64,000 nucleotides of DNA. Source: Zonotrichia leucophrys gambelii (taxonomy: Eukaryota; Chordata; Aves; Passeriformes; Passerellidae). The notes below the pieces were generated by a model. The model did no database searches, had not been told where the DNA came from, and worked only from the letters and a program-made list of their open reading frames with translations. This document shows, in pieces, positions 13,046 to 24,633 of the stretch (position 1 is the stretch's first letter; the number at the start of each line of letters is the position of its first letter). Made by a program: the position numbers and the translations under genes. The DNA is taken from NCBI RefSeq assembly GCF_028769735.1, contig NC_088171.1, positions 141,257,917-141,321,916 of the forward strand, written 5' to 3'.

Positions 13046-13180
13046 CGCCGCCGCCGCTGCCGCCGGCCCCGCTCGGCGCAGGGGGAGGAGCTCGGTTAGC
13101 GCTCGCCGAAAGGGAAGCGCTTCCAGCAACGAGCTCAGCTACAGCCCCGCGCCTTGGTCCATTAACCGCGTGATTGTGGC
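11890..13180 (-). promoter_or_regulatory. C8orf76: CpG island over the C8orf76 first exons
   Basis: This segment is very GC- and CpG-rich against AT-rich flanks. It contains exons 1 and 2 and the 5' end of intron 2. No TATA box is evident just upstream of the start codon, which fits a CpG-island housekeeping promoter. The long open frames on both strands here reflect the shortage of AT-rich stop codons, not extra genes. Island limits were judged by eye. Confidence 0.75.
12705..12900. repeat. 50-bp minisatellite in C8orf76 intron 1 that includes the exon-2 acceptor
   Basis: The core GGAACC(A/C)CTGCGGGCACA recurs with starts near 12,703, 12,753, 12,803 and 12,872. The spacing is 50, 50 and 69 bases, the last unit holding an insertion of about 20 bases. 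The first copy spans the real intron 1/exon 2 border at 12,709/12,710, so each further copy carries a duplicate of the 3' splice site and the first exon-2 bases. It occupies most of the 222-bp intron 1. Confidence 0.85.
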
Positions 13181-13285
13181 GGTACGCTGTCAGCATCTCG
13201 TCCTGGTGGCTGTGCATAGAGGGAGTGGGAATGTGCTTTGGTAACTTTCCCGTTTTCACTTCTGTCTCAAAACAGAAGAGCCTAC

Positions 13286-13361
13286 TCTAGGTGACCCTGT
13301 CTTGGCAGGGGGTTAGACTAGATGATCTCCAGAGCTCCTAAAAAGTCTGTGATTCTGTGAA
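13286..13361 (+). mobile_element. CR1 LINE 3'-terminal fragment
   Basis: A short CR1 tail: 'GGGGGTTAGACTAGATGATC', then 'TCCAGAGCTCCT' and a terminal 'TCTGTGATTCTGTG'. It lies just upstream of C8orf76. Confidence 0.8.
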
Positions 13362-13525
13362 ATTTCAGGCTTTCCACGACAGGCTTTCCCAGAAGACCCG
13401 ACAGTGTGCCTTGGGAAACGGGGACGCAGCAAAGCGAGCACTGATCCCAGACCTCCCTGAGGGTGCCAAGATTCAGGCACGGCGGAGAGCTCTGTGTGCC
13501 CCGGCTGCCTGCTCTGCTCGTGGTG

Positions 13526-13611
13526 CTGCTGTGCACAGAGTGCTGTGGTTTAGGGGTCCTGCTGTGCATAGTCTGCTGTGTTTCAGGGGTACTGCTGTGC
13601 TCTGCTGTTTC
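13526..13611. repeat. 33-bp minisatellite, about 2.5 copies
   Basis: Units start with TGCTGTGCA or TGCTGTGCT and contain GCTGTG(G/T)TT(T)(A/C)AGGGGT, repeating about every 33 bases. It lies in intergenic sequence next to the CR1 tail. Confidence 0.7.
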
Positions 13612-16600
13612 CTCTCTCCAGTCCATCCAGCCATGAAGGTCCATTGTGTCCCGTCTAAGCACCACTCAGGTTTGGAGAAGGTGAGCTGAAATGTACTTCC
13701 TCAGTCTGCAAAATGGACTAAGAATTTGTTTATACCAAAACACCTCTTGAGGCCAAAGTAGTGCTTGTATAGATGATTTGAAAGATTTTCTTCTAGAAGG
13801 CATGTAAAACATGTGGTTTGCTTTTGTTAGGGTTTTTTTCTTTTTATGTTCTTAAAATACTCTTCCATACCAGCAGAGCTATGACTGGATGTAGCGTGAC
13901 CTGGCATAAATGTCAGGGTAGAAACTCAACTTTGGTAGTTGGATTTGATCAGAAAAATAAAAGCAAATTGATGTTTCTTTTGCTTGTAAAGTTACTGTTT
14001 GGCAAACAAGCCCTCCAGCACAGAGGAAACTGTTCAGCAATTAAGTCTTGAGAGAATCAGGAGTTCACTTGACATGCTTCAGTCTTTCTGTTAAAAGTTT
14101 CAAGGTAGGTGAGGACAGTCACTTGTATATGCACATCAAAACCATCTGGCTTCCTCCTGCCTTCAGAGAGGCAGGCACAGCACATGGGGGTCAGACTGTG
14201 GAGGCTGGCACAAGTGTCGGAACAGTTTCAGCACCTGTAGTGCCCCTCGCATACACTGGACACACGTTCCCTTTCCCCCTGCTCCAGGACTGCAGGTCAT
14301 GCTGCAACACACCCATCTGATGAACAAGGCACAATAATCCAGAAAGACAAATAAGCACAAATCAAAAAGAAGAAAATCCAAAAAAAGGAACATGAGTAAT
14401 CAAAGTGAAATGTGGCCACAGCTCAAAGGAAAATAGAAAAGACAAGGCATTCCCAGGGGCAAATCCCACAGCAGCTGGTTGGCTGCCAGCTTGGATTGCA
14501 GAGTCCTCCAGGGCTGGGGGTTTTGACCATCGTTTCTTCTGAGGGTACCAACGTGGTCTACAAAAGGCTCTGTGTTGCAATGCCTTTGTCTGGTGAATCA
14601 GTGATAGGAGAACCACAATTCCAGAGTGCCACACAGGGGGCCTAGCAGCTGACTTGTGTTTTCAGTAAGTCATGGGCAAAGTTTTGCCTCTTTTCTTCAT
14701 TTCTTCTTTCCCTGGCTCCTCCCTGCCTGCCCTCAAGACATTTAAAAAGCTCCTCATATATTACTTACAGAAATGAAAAAATGCAACTTTAAGAAATCTC
14801 TCTGCCTTGTCAGCACCGGAGGTTTGCTCAATTTCTCCCCCAAGATCCAAGTAATCCATGCAGCTGCCAGAATACAAATTCTCACTGAACTTAAGTAAAG
14901 CTGTTTGCCCGAGTTTGCAAGGGATGATTTACCTTGATGCTGTTGGCCCTGGCTTCACAGAGGAGAAAACATCATCCCTGAAGAGGCAGCTTTGAGGGAG
15001 CTCAGGTGTAGGAGCCCTACAAGAGCCCGTGCTGCTGCAGCTGCTCTGTGCAGGGAGCTTCAGGGATAAAAAGAAGCTCTAGATGACTTTGTCCCTAAAG
15101 GCAGCCAAGGTCTTACTCCACCAGCTCAGCACATGAACATGCACCAGTGAAAGTGGCCCCAGTGGGTTGTGGCCTCCAGGCGAGTTGTGTGCATCAGCAG
15201 AGCCATGGTGGCTGCCCACACGAGCGTGCCAGTGTGAGGGGCTGTGACCCAGCTTCACCCTGGGTGAGCAGGGCACACTGGACAGGCCAGTGCTTCATCT
15301 TGCAGTCAGGGTGCCCAGAGACAGCCCAGGCTGTGAACACAGCTCCAGCAACAGGCAGGGTTTTTCCACACTGTGCTATTGCCTGGATCTTCTGGCCAGG
15401 AAAAGGAAATGCAGCATGGAAGAGAGAATTTGTCTAATGCCCTTCTTCTCCCCATTTCCCTGTCTACTCTGGAGCAAAATTACTTCAGAAGAATCCTCCT
15501 CCAGTGTTTCTTTAATTACAGATGTTGTTGTTTGTATTGTGATAGCCTCCATGGGTCCTGGCCACATGGGTCTTATGCCAGCACAGACACACCACAAAGG
15601 CTTCAGAAACCATCAAGCACTCACAGCAGAAACAAGAAACCTCAGTCAGCAACTAGGGCCCTGTCTTGTAGGCACTACCCACACACATTGGCCAGGAATA
15701 ATGCAGCTCACATGGCTTTATTAAAATGTACTGGAAAGCAGCTGCCTTTGGAAAAAAGCAGAAGAGAGAGTAGTTCTCTCCTCAAAGCAAAAGAGCTGCC
15801 TGTAATGAAGAGGCCACGTAAGACCCACAGGCAGCATTCCTCAAAGGATGGGGTGGCTCCTGAATTAAGTGGGTTCTTCCAGATATTGTGAAATATTCAT
15901 ACCTTGAGGGAAGATTAGTTTCTTGTTGGATAGTCATAACATCTGCTCATCCCTAAACACACTCATGAAGAGCAGCTCTTTATTTGCTGACATTGTCTCA
16001 CTGTGTCCTTGTCTCTTACCTTTTATTTACATTAAAAGGTCTTTACAGCACAAACCATCTTTCATCTTCTTTGCATGATGTCACACATAAGGGGATATTG
16101 TCCATGACTACTGGGAGGGTAGTACAAATAGAATTTCATGGTTTGGGGCAACAGAGGTTATCACTACTGTGAAATGCAAACAAAAAAAGCTCTGACGAGC
16201 TCAGATGAACTCTAGCATAACTTACAATGATGACAGTAAGTTCTAGTTCAACACAACAAAAATTGAGTGGGGAGGTGAGGGATGCATTGTGGAAATCAAA
16301 GAGAGTGAACTTTTCATTGTTAATAGAAGTCAAAAGCTTCTCAGGGGTCCTTAGGACAGACAGGAGAAGATGCATCCCCCAAAAGAGGGTTCATTTGCCT
16401 GCTCTACCTTTAGACAGTGCAACCTTTCAAGCCCCTGGCAAGACATATTAACATGGCCATAATCCATCCCCCTCAAGCCTCACAAAACCCAATAAAGTTG
16501 TTATTGCCAAAAGGGTGCACTGCACACAGATGTGTTCAGCTATTAATGGCTTTTGCAATTATTTTCTGTCTAGTAGCATAAATGATGAGCAGAATGAGTA

Positions 16601-19530
16601 CGCCCTTGGGTTTGACCAGAAAGCTGCTGAAAAGGAAAGAGCAAAAAAGCTTTCTGGAAAGATGGAAGGAAGAAAGTGATCAAGGGCTAGAAAGAATCCT
16701 AAAGCAGTGAATGTCCCAGGCAAGCTGACACATTTCCAGTAGTGATGTGATGATGTGTCTGAACTGCTTCCCCCAGCCATGTAGCACAAGCACTGAGGTT
16801 GGGCCTTGCTGGTCTGTGAGTACAAAAGCCATGGCAAAGGATGTATCACCAATCTACTGCTCTAACTGGAGAAACAGCCAGCAGGGTCCCAGGCTGGGCA
16901 TGGTGAGGTGCCTATGCCTCCTTCTACACCCTTTTTTCAGTTTTATCAGTTTTTCTGAGAATTCATTAACTTGCCCTGGCCACTGTTATGCTTGTTGCTT
17001 AATTGCTACTTGTGATGAAACCAGGCCACAGAGACCTCAGTGGATTTGTTACTTCTCTAGGTTAAAACTTTCCTACTGCAGTTTTCAGGACTGGGCAGGA
17101 CCAAGCAACACTGGTGGCAACTCCTCTAGGACACCATTCAAGACCTTTTTGGTAACAACACTGATAAACTGAGCTGACTTACTACAATATTGCTGTCTAG
17201 CAAGAACAAAGAGAAGCAAATCAAAAGAATTAGAAAAAAAAAGCTATACTGAAGAAATAGACCCAGGGCTTCAGGCCTGCCCTTCAGTGACCCTTACAAC
17301 TCACAGGTTTTTTCTGGCCTTGCTCTGTTTTTCCATATGGACGCTGCTTCACATGGGAAACAACCGAACTGTTGGTCCTACAGTGCCTCGTTTCCCATAC
17401 AGCTGTTGCACTGCTGGAGAGGACTAGTGGAAACTGCTATTAAATTTAGCTTCTGTGTCTTCTTATTGCCTTAGACAAGTAGCAGTGCCTGCACAAAGTG
17501 AGTCACAGCAGAGGGAAAGCACTGCTCAATGAACACATGCAAACAAAATGCAGAAATCCAGGATGGACTTTGCCCACAACTGCTCCCCTCCCCCAGTAAT
17601 TGCACATGAAATGCATTTAGAGCAAATAAAACTGTAAAACATACATCAATGATGCAGTTTTTAACACTGTGGTATCTCCAGGAAAAATGATGAACCCCTT
17701 CCCTAACAGGGCATCAGTGGGGCTCCAGTTCTGCATATTGTGGGTGCCCAGACATTGCACAGAAATTCTTGCAGCTGGACTTCACCTGGAAGCTCTGGCC
17801 AGCTGCTGGAAACTGCAGAACTGAGAGCAGTTACAATTGCAAGGCTGTTTGTACCATCTCTGGTTCAGAACACACCATTATTACAGGCTGTTCTGTGGGC
17901 TCTCTTCCTTGTCAGTCCCTTAGGACAGGCTTTGCTGAAGTTACGGCTTTTTGGCTCTCATTTAGGAAAACTGAAGATCACTAAGAGCAGAATTACTGCC
18001 AACACTGACCTTTATTTTCACCCAAAGACACAAATCAACTAGGTGTGACACACACTTTCATTCCCTTTTTCCATCTTTTCTTTCTTCTACCAAATATTTT
18101 AAGGTAATGAAGATCAGCTCAGCACCGAGCCTGTAAAGAAACACACACGGGGGAGAAATTAGTCACAATGCTAGTAGGTCCAATAATAGCAGTAGAAACA
18201 TATATTCAGATATTTCATTTTAGAGTATTTGAAGTGCAACAAGTCATTTAACCACCAAAAATGTTAGAAACCACCATCTATGTGATACCAGGGACCTCCA
18301 CCAGCAGTATTTCAAAGTAACATCAAGCCCACAGGGAACAATTTAGAGAGGGGACTTTCTGGCATACAAAGGAAAAAAGGCAGTACCCTAAGTCCCTTGG
18401 TATTTTAAATTTGCAAAAATAGTAGCTGATAGTATTGTTGTGAAAACAAATGTAAGCTGAAAGTTGCTGGGAAGAAGGGGCATGGAAAGGGCAAACAACT
18501 CACAACGCCAGCTCATCTCTTGTCAAAGTATCTACTGAATTGCAGCATTTTGGAATTGCTGATAACACTGTAAACAAAAAAGATACCTTTAGAAAAAGGT
18601 GACTGCATGCATAATCTGGTGCTCCTTCTAACTCCCTCATTAGCTGATGGATTCTTGAAAAAACATTTTTTCTTGCCCAAACAAGTAAAACTATTTGGCC
18701 AAACATCAAGCTGTGGTGACAACTCGTGCTCATCTCTGGTCCTGTGCTTAGGTCACTACTTCAGCTGGAGATGTCATTTTTCAGACTAAAGTTAGCTACA
18801 GCACAGGAGCAACTCCCTCACTTTAAACACCTTTTCTTTGCTGGGGATACATGTGTAAGCACAATGCCAGGTCCTGCAGGAAAACGCCAGGCTTGAGTTC
18901 CTCCAGCTGCAGCTCAGCAGCTGGAATAGAGGTGTGATGGATCCCAGCAAAGCGAGACAGTGGCACTGCCTCTGGCAGGGAGTGGCTGTGGCTGAGGCAC
19001 CTGGGGCTCCTGGAAGGACAGAGCTCCACAGCAGCTCTTTCCCCATCTCAGGAAAAGGCATGTGCTACAGCAGCCTGTCCAACTGACAGGGACTTCAGTA
19101 AGGAGGTGGTTCCTTGTCATCCCTACTCTTCCCACCCTGAATATTTAAAATGCCACAATAAAAAGCATCTGCCCTAACGAGAGAAATCACGTGAACGTCC
19201 CTGGGCGGCTGACACGGCAGAACAGCTCAGCAGCAGCAGCTGAACTGACTCACACTGGAGCTGACCTCACACTGCCTGCTCAGCCAAGCCAGTTCTCCCA
19301 ATTCAGTGCATCTGAGGAATTGGTGAAATTCCGTTTTGTGTAACAGGGAAAATGACATTTGAGAAGGTCTGGTTTGTGACATTTTCATACAGACATGATT
19401 CCTGGTTTCCACACCACCTCTTAAAACCACACACACTCAGTAAGGAGACATTTATTCCATTATTTCTGTTTTCAAATTTTTGGTACAAAGTTTATTTTCA
19501 GAAGTTCTCACATGATCCTTTCTTCTACCA
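13612..19530. other. Intergenic stretch upstream of C8orf76
   Basis: About 6 kb of unique sequence between the C8orf76 promoter and the exon-like cluster at 19.5-20.9 kb. Several open frames of 60-144 codons occur on both strands. None has recognisable protein similarity or a convincing pair of splice sites. No repeat family is identified. Confidence 0.5.
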
Positions 19531-20076
19531 GCGTCTTTAGGATTTTTCTATCTCTGATTTATTTTCTTTATCTGTTGAAGCAAAAGCAATAATTGCTACA
19601 GAAAGAAATAATGGCAATATTACAAATATTTTACAGCAGCATCCATTCGTTTCTTTGCCTCAAAAAAATAACAAAAATAAATCCAAAGACAAGATCCATA
19701 CAGCCACAAAGGCTTAGGTTTGTAATATCCAGAAGTATGCTGCGTTCCCATATACGAGTTGTACAAGTCCAGCACAACTTTCCAAGTTTGTGCAGAGCCT
19801 GATAAATAAGACACAGAAATATCAGTTACATTATACTGTTTCTAAGAACTTTTACTCTGTAAAATGTTTGGTCACTCAAAGCTATAAGCTTAATCACATA
19901 TCAAAGAACACAGGCAATAGAGCCCATCTTACTAAAACATATAGTATTAGGCCAAACAAAATATAAGAGGACAAAATCTAGTGGTCACTGAAGCCTCTTC
20001 AAAAAAGGTTTAAAACAGAATGTTTTCATCATGTATCAGAATAAAAACGTACTGTATTAAAATTTGATTTTTTTTT

Positions 20077-20082
20077 TTTATT
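20077..20082 (-). terminator. Possible polyadenylation signal beside a 13-A tract
   Basis: AATAAA on the minus strand, continuing directly into a run of A (20,068-20,079 on the plus strand as T). It may end the transcript suggested at 20.2-20.9 kb, or may be a decayed A-tail of a retroposed copy. A second AATAAA lies at 19,558-19,563. Confidence 0.25.
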
Positions 20083-20216
20083 ACAAGCTGTCTTTTAATC
20101 AGTCTTCTATTTACAGTGCAGAACTGCCAACTGCAGTAGTTTAACTTTGGCACAACACTAAGTTCCAATCCTTTTGAGTATTCAAGTCCTGTGTGTGTCC
20201 AAAAATTTTCTTGGTT

Positions 20217-20299
20217 TCACGAAAGATTAGGCCCATTCACAGTTAACCAGTTATCTTGAAATTTTTCAAGAATTGCTTCCCCTTCACCACACTGGGCAG
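20217..20299 (-). other. Exon-like segment, possible terminal coding exon of an unknown transcript
   Basis: On the minus strand a good acceptor (pyrimidine-rich, ending CTTTGTAG) abuts a frame starting two bases in. It reads about 26 codons (AQCGEGEAILEKFQDNWLTV, then NGPNLS) to TGA. AATAAA at 20,077-20,082 lies about 135 bases downstream and sits in a 13-A run. I do not recognise the peptide. It is too short to prove coding, and chance is a real alternative. Confidence 0.25.
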
Positions 20300-20962
20300 C
20301 TACAAAGGAAAGACATTGTAAGCTATTGCATCATTCAAAAGAAACTCTTCATTCTAAACAGTGACAGTATTGTTGCTTCCTTTAATATCACGTACACCAG
20401 ACAGATCACACAGACAGCTACATACTGGACACCTTTCTAAAAACCTTGCTGGTCGTTAGTGAATCATCTTCCTCATACTTCAAATACATAACAATGCATT
20501 AACTTAATTTCATTTCACATGTCAAACAGGACATTTAAATATATTGCAATATATTATAGAAAATTGCAAAGCGCCATCATTTCTGTAAACGAGACTGACA
20601 CCTGTTAACTCTCCTGTGCACATGAAGAGCAGTACCTAGTGCCACATTTTCTGTACAATATAAAGCCTTCCCAGGTAGGGCAACTCATTTTAGTGCATTT
20701 CTGTACAGATTGTAAGCATACATGCAGATAGCCAACTATGCAGGGTTGGAAATACTTTTGTAAGTAAGCTGGAAGATGGGGAACATTCTGAAATCACAGC
20801 AGAGCTCTTGTGGTTGATCATCTCATAGCACAGATGAGGACTTGACTCTTCTGTCATTCTAGCAGATTCTTTAGGGACAGTTTCATGACAGGTATCTAGT
20901 ATTGAATAAGCATAAGGAAATACTTTCATCAACCAGGACACAAATATTATGTGTCCTAACAC

Positions 20963-23900
20963 ATTCTAGGTTATGCACAGTCCAATGTTCACACAGTAAC
21001 CTTATCTCTAAAATACTTGAGAAAACCCAAAGCATTTTTATGCCACAGTATTATAACCAAGGATCAGTTACTTTATCCACCACTGTAGTGCTACCTGCTC
21101 TATAAAAGAAAAAAAAAACCACCTCATTTCCCAACAAGCATCAAGTTGGAAGCAGAGGTCAGTACCACTGCTAAGCACAACACAAAGATCAGTGCTGCAA
21201 TCCAGCCAGAAGATCCCTCTGTAATGTCAGATGTCTGCAGTGTCAGCAGCTGCCTGCAGGTCAGGGTAAGTCAGCGGAGCTGGGTGCAGTTCCTCTGAGC
21301 CACTCCAGGCATGCAGGATGAGCAGGTTTGCAATTCCTTGCTCTGCTGAATACCTACAGTGTCTTGCCCCAGTGCAGACATCAACATGCATCAGACAAAT
21401 CCCACCTTAATTCATGGAAAGTGCTACAGAATGCTCAGTTATCCCTCTACATTTTATAACATTGTGTGAGTTGGTTTTGCAACAACTGTTCACTGAAAAG
21501 GTGCAAATGCTCTTCACCACAGAAAGAGAAAAATCCCCAAGAACTCCAACCATTAAACTTGGAAATACTGGCTATAACCCACCTGTGCTTCAAAATATCC
21601 CTTTTTAGAAGTAGGGAAAAATGCAGAAATTTGAGTTATTGTGTGTTAGTAGCCATTAAGGGGATTTTTCAATTTCTGTTGAAATTCTTATTTCCAAATA
21701 TTTTCCTACAGAATTTTAACACATCAGCAAACCTCAAGTAACTTGACCTGATAAGTTTGTGCCATGCTTCTTGGTAAATCTACTTATCCTAGAATATCAC
21801 AAACTGGATGGAGAATACAGATTTAACCCTGCACTGTTCAGTGTAGGGAACTGAATCCTCTACTAGCCCTTTCCATCTTTAATTTACACCATCGTTCCAG
21901 GTATTATAAACAATTCTCAAAGTTCTACTGTTCTCTGGTCATTGATACTATCTTTCTATTACTACTAAATGCAAGCAAAATTGTTTTCAAAGCAAAAAAT
22001 AAATTAAAGAAAATAGCTATATTTAATTGCACTCTACTTTTGTGCCTTCAGGTTAGGGCAGGGGTATTTAACACTACAGAAGTTTAAAGATTATCTTCTC
22101 TCCTTGGGAGATATGAATATAGACAGGTATTGGACTCAGGTGGAGGACGCAAATCGCTACGACCATATTTACAGAAGCAAACACTGACATCCAGCCTGAA
22201 TACACAGTACTCCATTAAGTGCAAAAGGGAAAACACTCCCCACCTTAAACCACAGCCTGGTTACTCAGCAGCCACAGATCAGTTGTCAGAGTTACTGCTG
22301 TGCTCTCATTTCAGAGGAAAACGGAGGAGGAGAATGTCGGCATCTTTGGGCTTGCTGGCCTACGGGGACCGTGTACAGTCATGAATCACTTTGTATGGGA
22401 TCCAGAAATCCTTCCTTTGCTCTGGAGAGGGGAAGGGAGTGCATCTGCCTGCCTCAAGCATTTCTTGGAGAGAAAAAGAAAATCTGCTTTTGTTCAAGGT
22501 GAGCAAATCATCCATTAGAAAATGATTTCATGTCATGTGTGGACAATGCTTGAGTTTCCCAATAATCAAAGTTACAGCCAGTGACTTTGAATTATGAATT
22601 ACAATTCATAATGCAATGAAAAAGCAGTTTTCACATGGTACCGGACAAGTTTAAAAAAGGCATGGCCTCACTTGCTACAGTGTATTAGAGACAATATACT
22701 AAATTCTAATAATCAGGTACTAGGTATCTTTCCTCTTCTTTGCTTTCAGACAAAGAGATTTCTATGTGCTAAAAAGGAGTGACTGTAATAATTTACTCCT
22801 GTCAGAACAGAAGGAGTTAAACTTGTTTTGCTTATCATCTTCTAGAAAAGTAAATTCTGCAGGGCAAGCAAAACTCAGAGCCTTCAAGCTTCTGCGTTTT
22901 CCCTTCTGTTCACTTCTTACAAGCCAGCTCTGTTAGTTCATTCAAACCTCCAGGGGAATATAGGCCTGACTTTCTTTTTTCCAACACTAATTTGGGGTCA
23001 TTGAGAGGTGATGCTGGGAAGAGAGAACTGTTTAAGATGGAACTGTGCTCTTTCAGTGCACTAGGAAGTGAGAGCAAAACATGAAGCAGGACGATATTGT
23101 GATGGTGGCTGTCATCCCTGACTGTAACCCTGCTTTCTGTCTTTCAGCTCTTTTCCCTCTCCACTCTGGCACAGGATTATCTGTATTCTCTCTTCAGCTG
23201 AATTCCAGAGACAGCACAACTGGCATCATGAGGGCAGGCAGTCCTGGCAGAAACAGTAGATGAAGAGAGATGCACTAGCTTAGCTCCAAAGGAACTGATG
23301 TTCACAGCTGAATTCTGATGTAGTGGTTCCCAACAAAGACTGAGAAACCAGCACCCAGAGGTAAGATCTAAGCAAGATCAGAGCTTCTCTGTCTCAGCGT
23401 CAGTGACAATCACTGAAGCCTGGCTCATAATGAGCTCAAACCTAAGAGATGAACTCAACAGAAATACAGAAAACATACCACAGGTTCATCTAGATACAGT
23501 TCTTACCATGCAGGAAAATCAATAAAGTCACATGGACACTCACCCCTGGGCAGATGTACTTTCTTTCCCCTTCCTTTCCCACTGCCAGCATAATTCAGCC
23601 CAAACAGCTTCCAAAACACCTTGGAAGTGTGCATAAACTATAGGAGGGAGTCAGGCTTGCAGGGGTGCACTGCTGCTGAACACAGAGGTGCTCAGAATCA
23701 ATAAATTAAGACTCTTGCTGATGTGCTTGAGTTCAGGGAGTTTCCAGGGATTGGCAGAATGAGAAGGTGCCACATCCTTTGCACCCACCAGGCCATCTCT
23801 GTTTCTCTTGGTGACTGCACAGTGCCCACAGCAGCCTAAGGGTGGCTGAGGTGAATCTGGGCTAAATCACTGCTACCAGCAGCTTTGAGCTCCCACCAGC

Positions 23901-24630
23901 CATGACCACAAATCACAGAGACAACTGACCACAGCACTTTCCAACACTTCCCCTGTCAGCCCTGACACACGAGGCCTCTGGAAGGAGTTTGCCTCTCTCC
24001 CAGTGCAAATATACACATGCTGTAAACATGAAACACACTGGGAATGAATGGACTCTTCAAACAGAAATAACTGTCAGACTATGGGCAATAATGAATGCAC
24101 ACAACTTCTGTCTCCAGGCTGAACACAACCAGATTTTCCTCATCCTTGGCACAACTGAAAGGCTTAAAATGTGCACGTAGCCCAACATGCTATGTGTGGA
24201 CTCTGCATCTCTAATTAGCTGATCCACAGCACGTGGTTTAATTTAAATTTTATATTCTGCAAAGAGATAATTTTCTCATTGGGCTGTAAATACTGGTATA
24301 ACCAGTGGAATACAAGGAACTTTAACATTTACAACAACAGAAAATCTAGCCCAGTATGCATCAGCCACTGTCTCTGACCATTCTACTGAAAGAAGACCTC
24401 CAATCCAACTATATTTAGTCTGATAAACAATGTATTTCCTCTTCCTGTGTTTTTCAGACCAGATGTGCTAAGGCCTACCTTTGTAGCTGAGTGTTATTTA
24501 ATAGAACACTGCCAAAATGGAAAATATCCCAGTTCAATCACGTAATTAACTTGGATCTTTGTATCTTCCCCCATTTTTTAAATACAGAATTCCTAGCTAA
24601 ACCTAGATAAGTCTGCTAACAAAAATGGAG
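20963..24630. other. Intergenic stretch downstream of ZHX1
   Basis: AT-rich unique sequence with scattered short open frames on both strands. No recognisable exon, repeat family or RNA gene. One 48-base plus-strand segment (24,834-24,881) is bordered by AG and GTGAGT but resembles no protein I know. Confidence 0.45.
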
Positions 24631-24633
24631 ATA

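Noticed and set aside
11882..13129. A 415-codon minus-strand open frame across the C8orf76 CpG island
   Set aside because: It only contains C8orf76 exons 1 and 2 (at 13,045 and 12,709) in the same frame, with intron sequence read through. Its length reflects GC-rich composition and the minisatellite.
19620..19814. A 64-codon minus-strand frame after an acceptor-like CTTATTTATCAG
   Set aside because: It looks protein-like but matches nothing I know and lies downstream of the possible stop at 20,217. At most it is 3'UTR of the transcript suggested in the findings.
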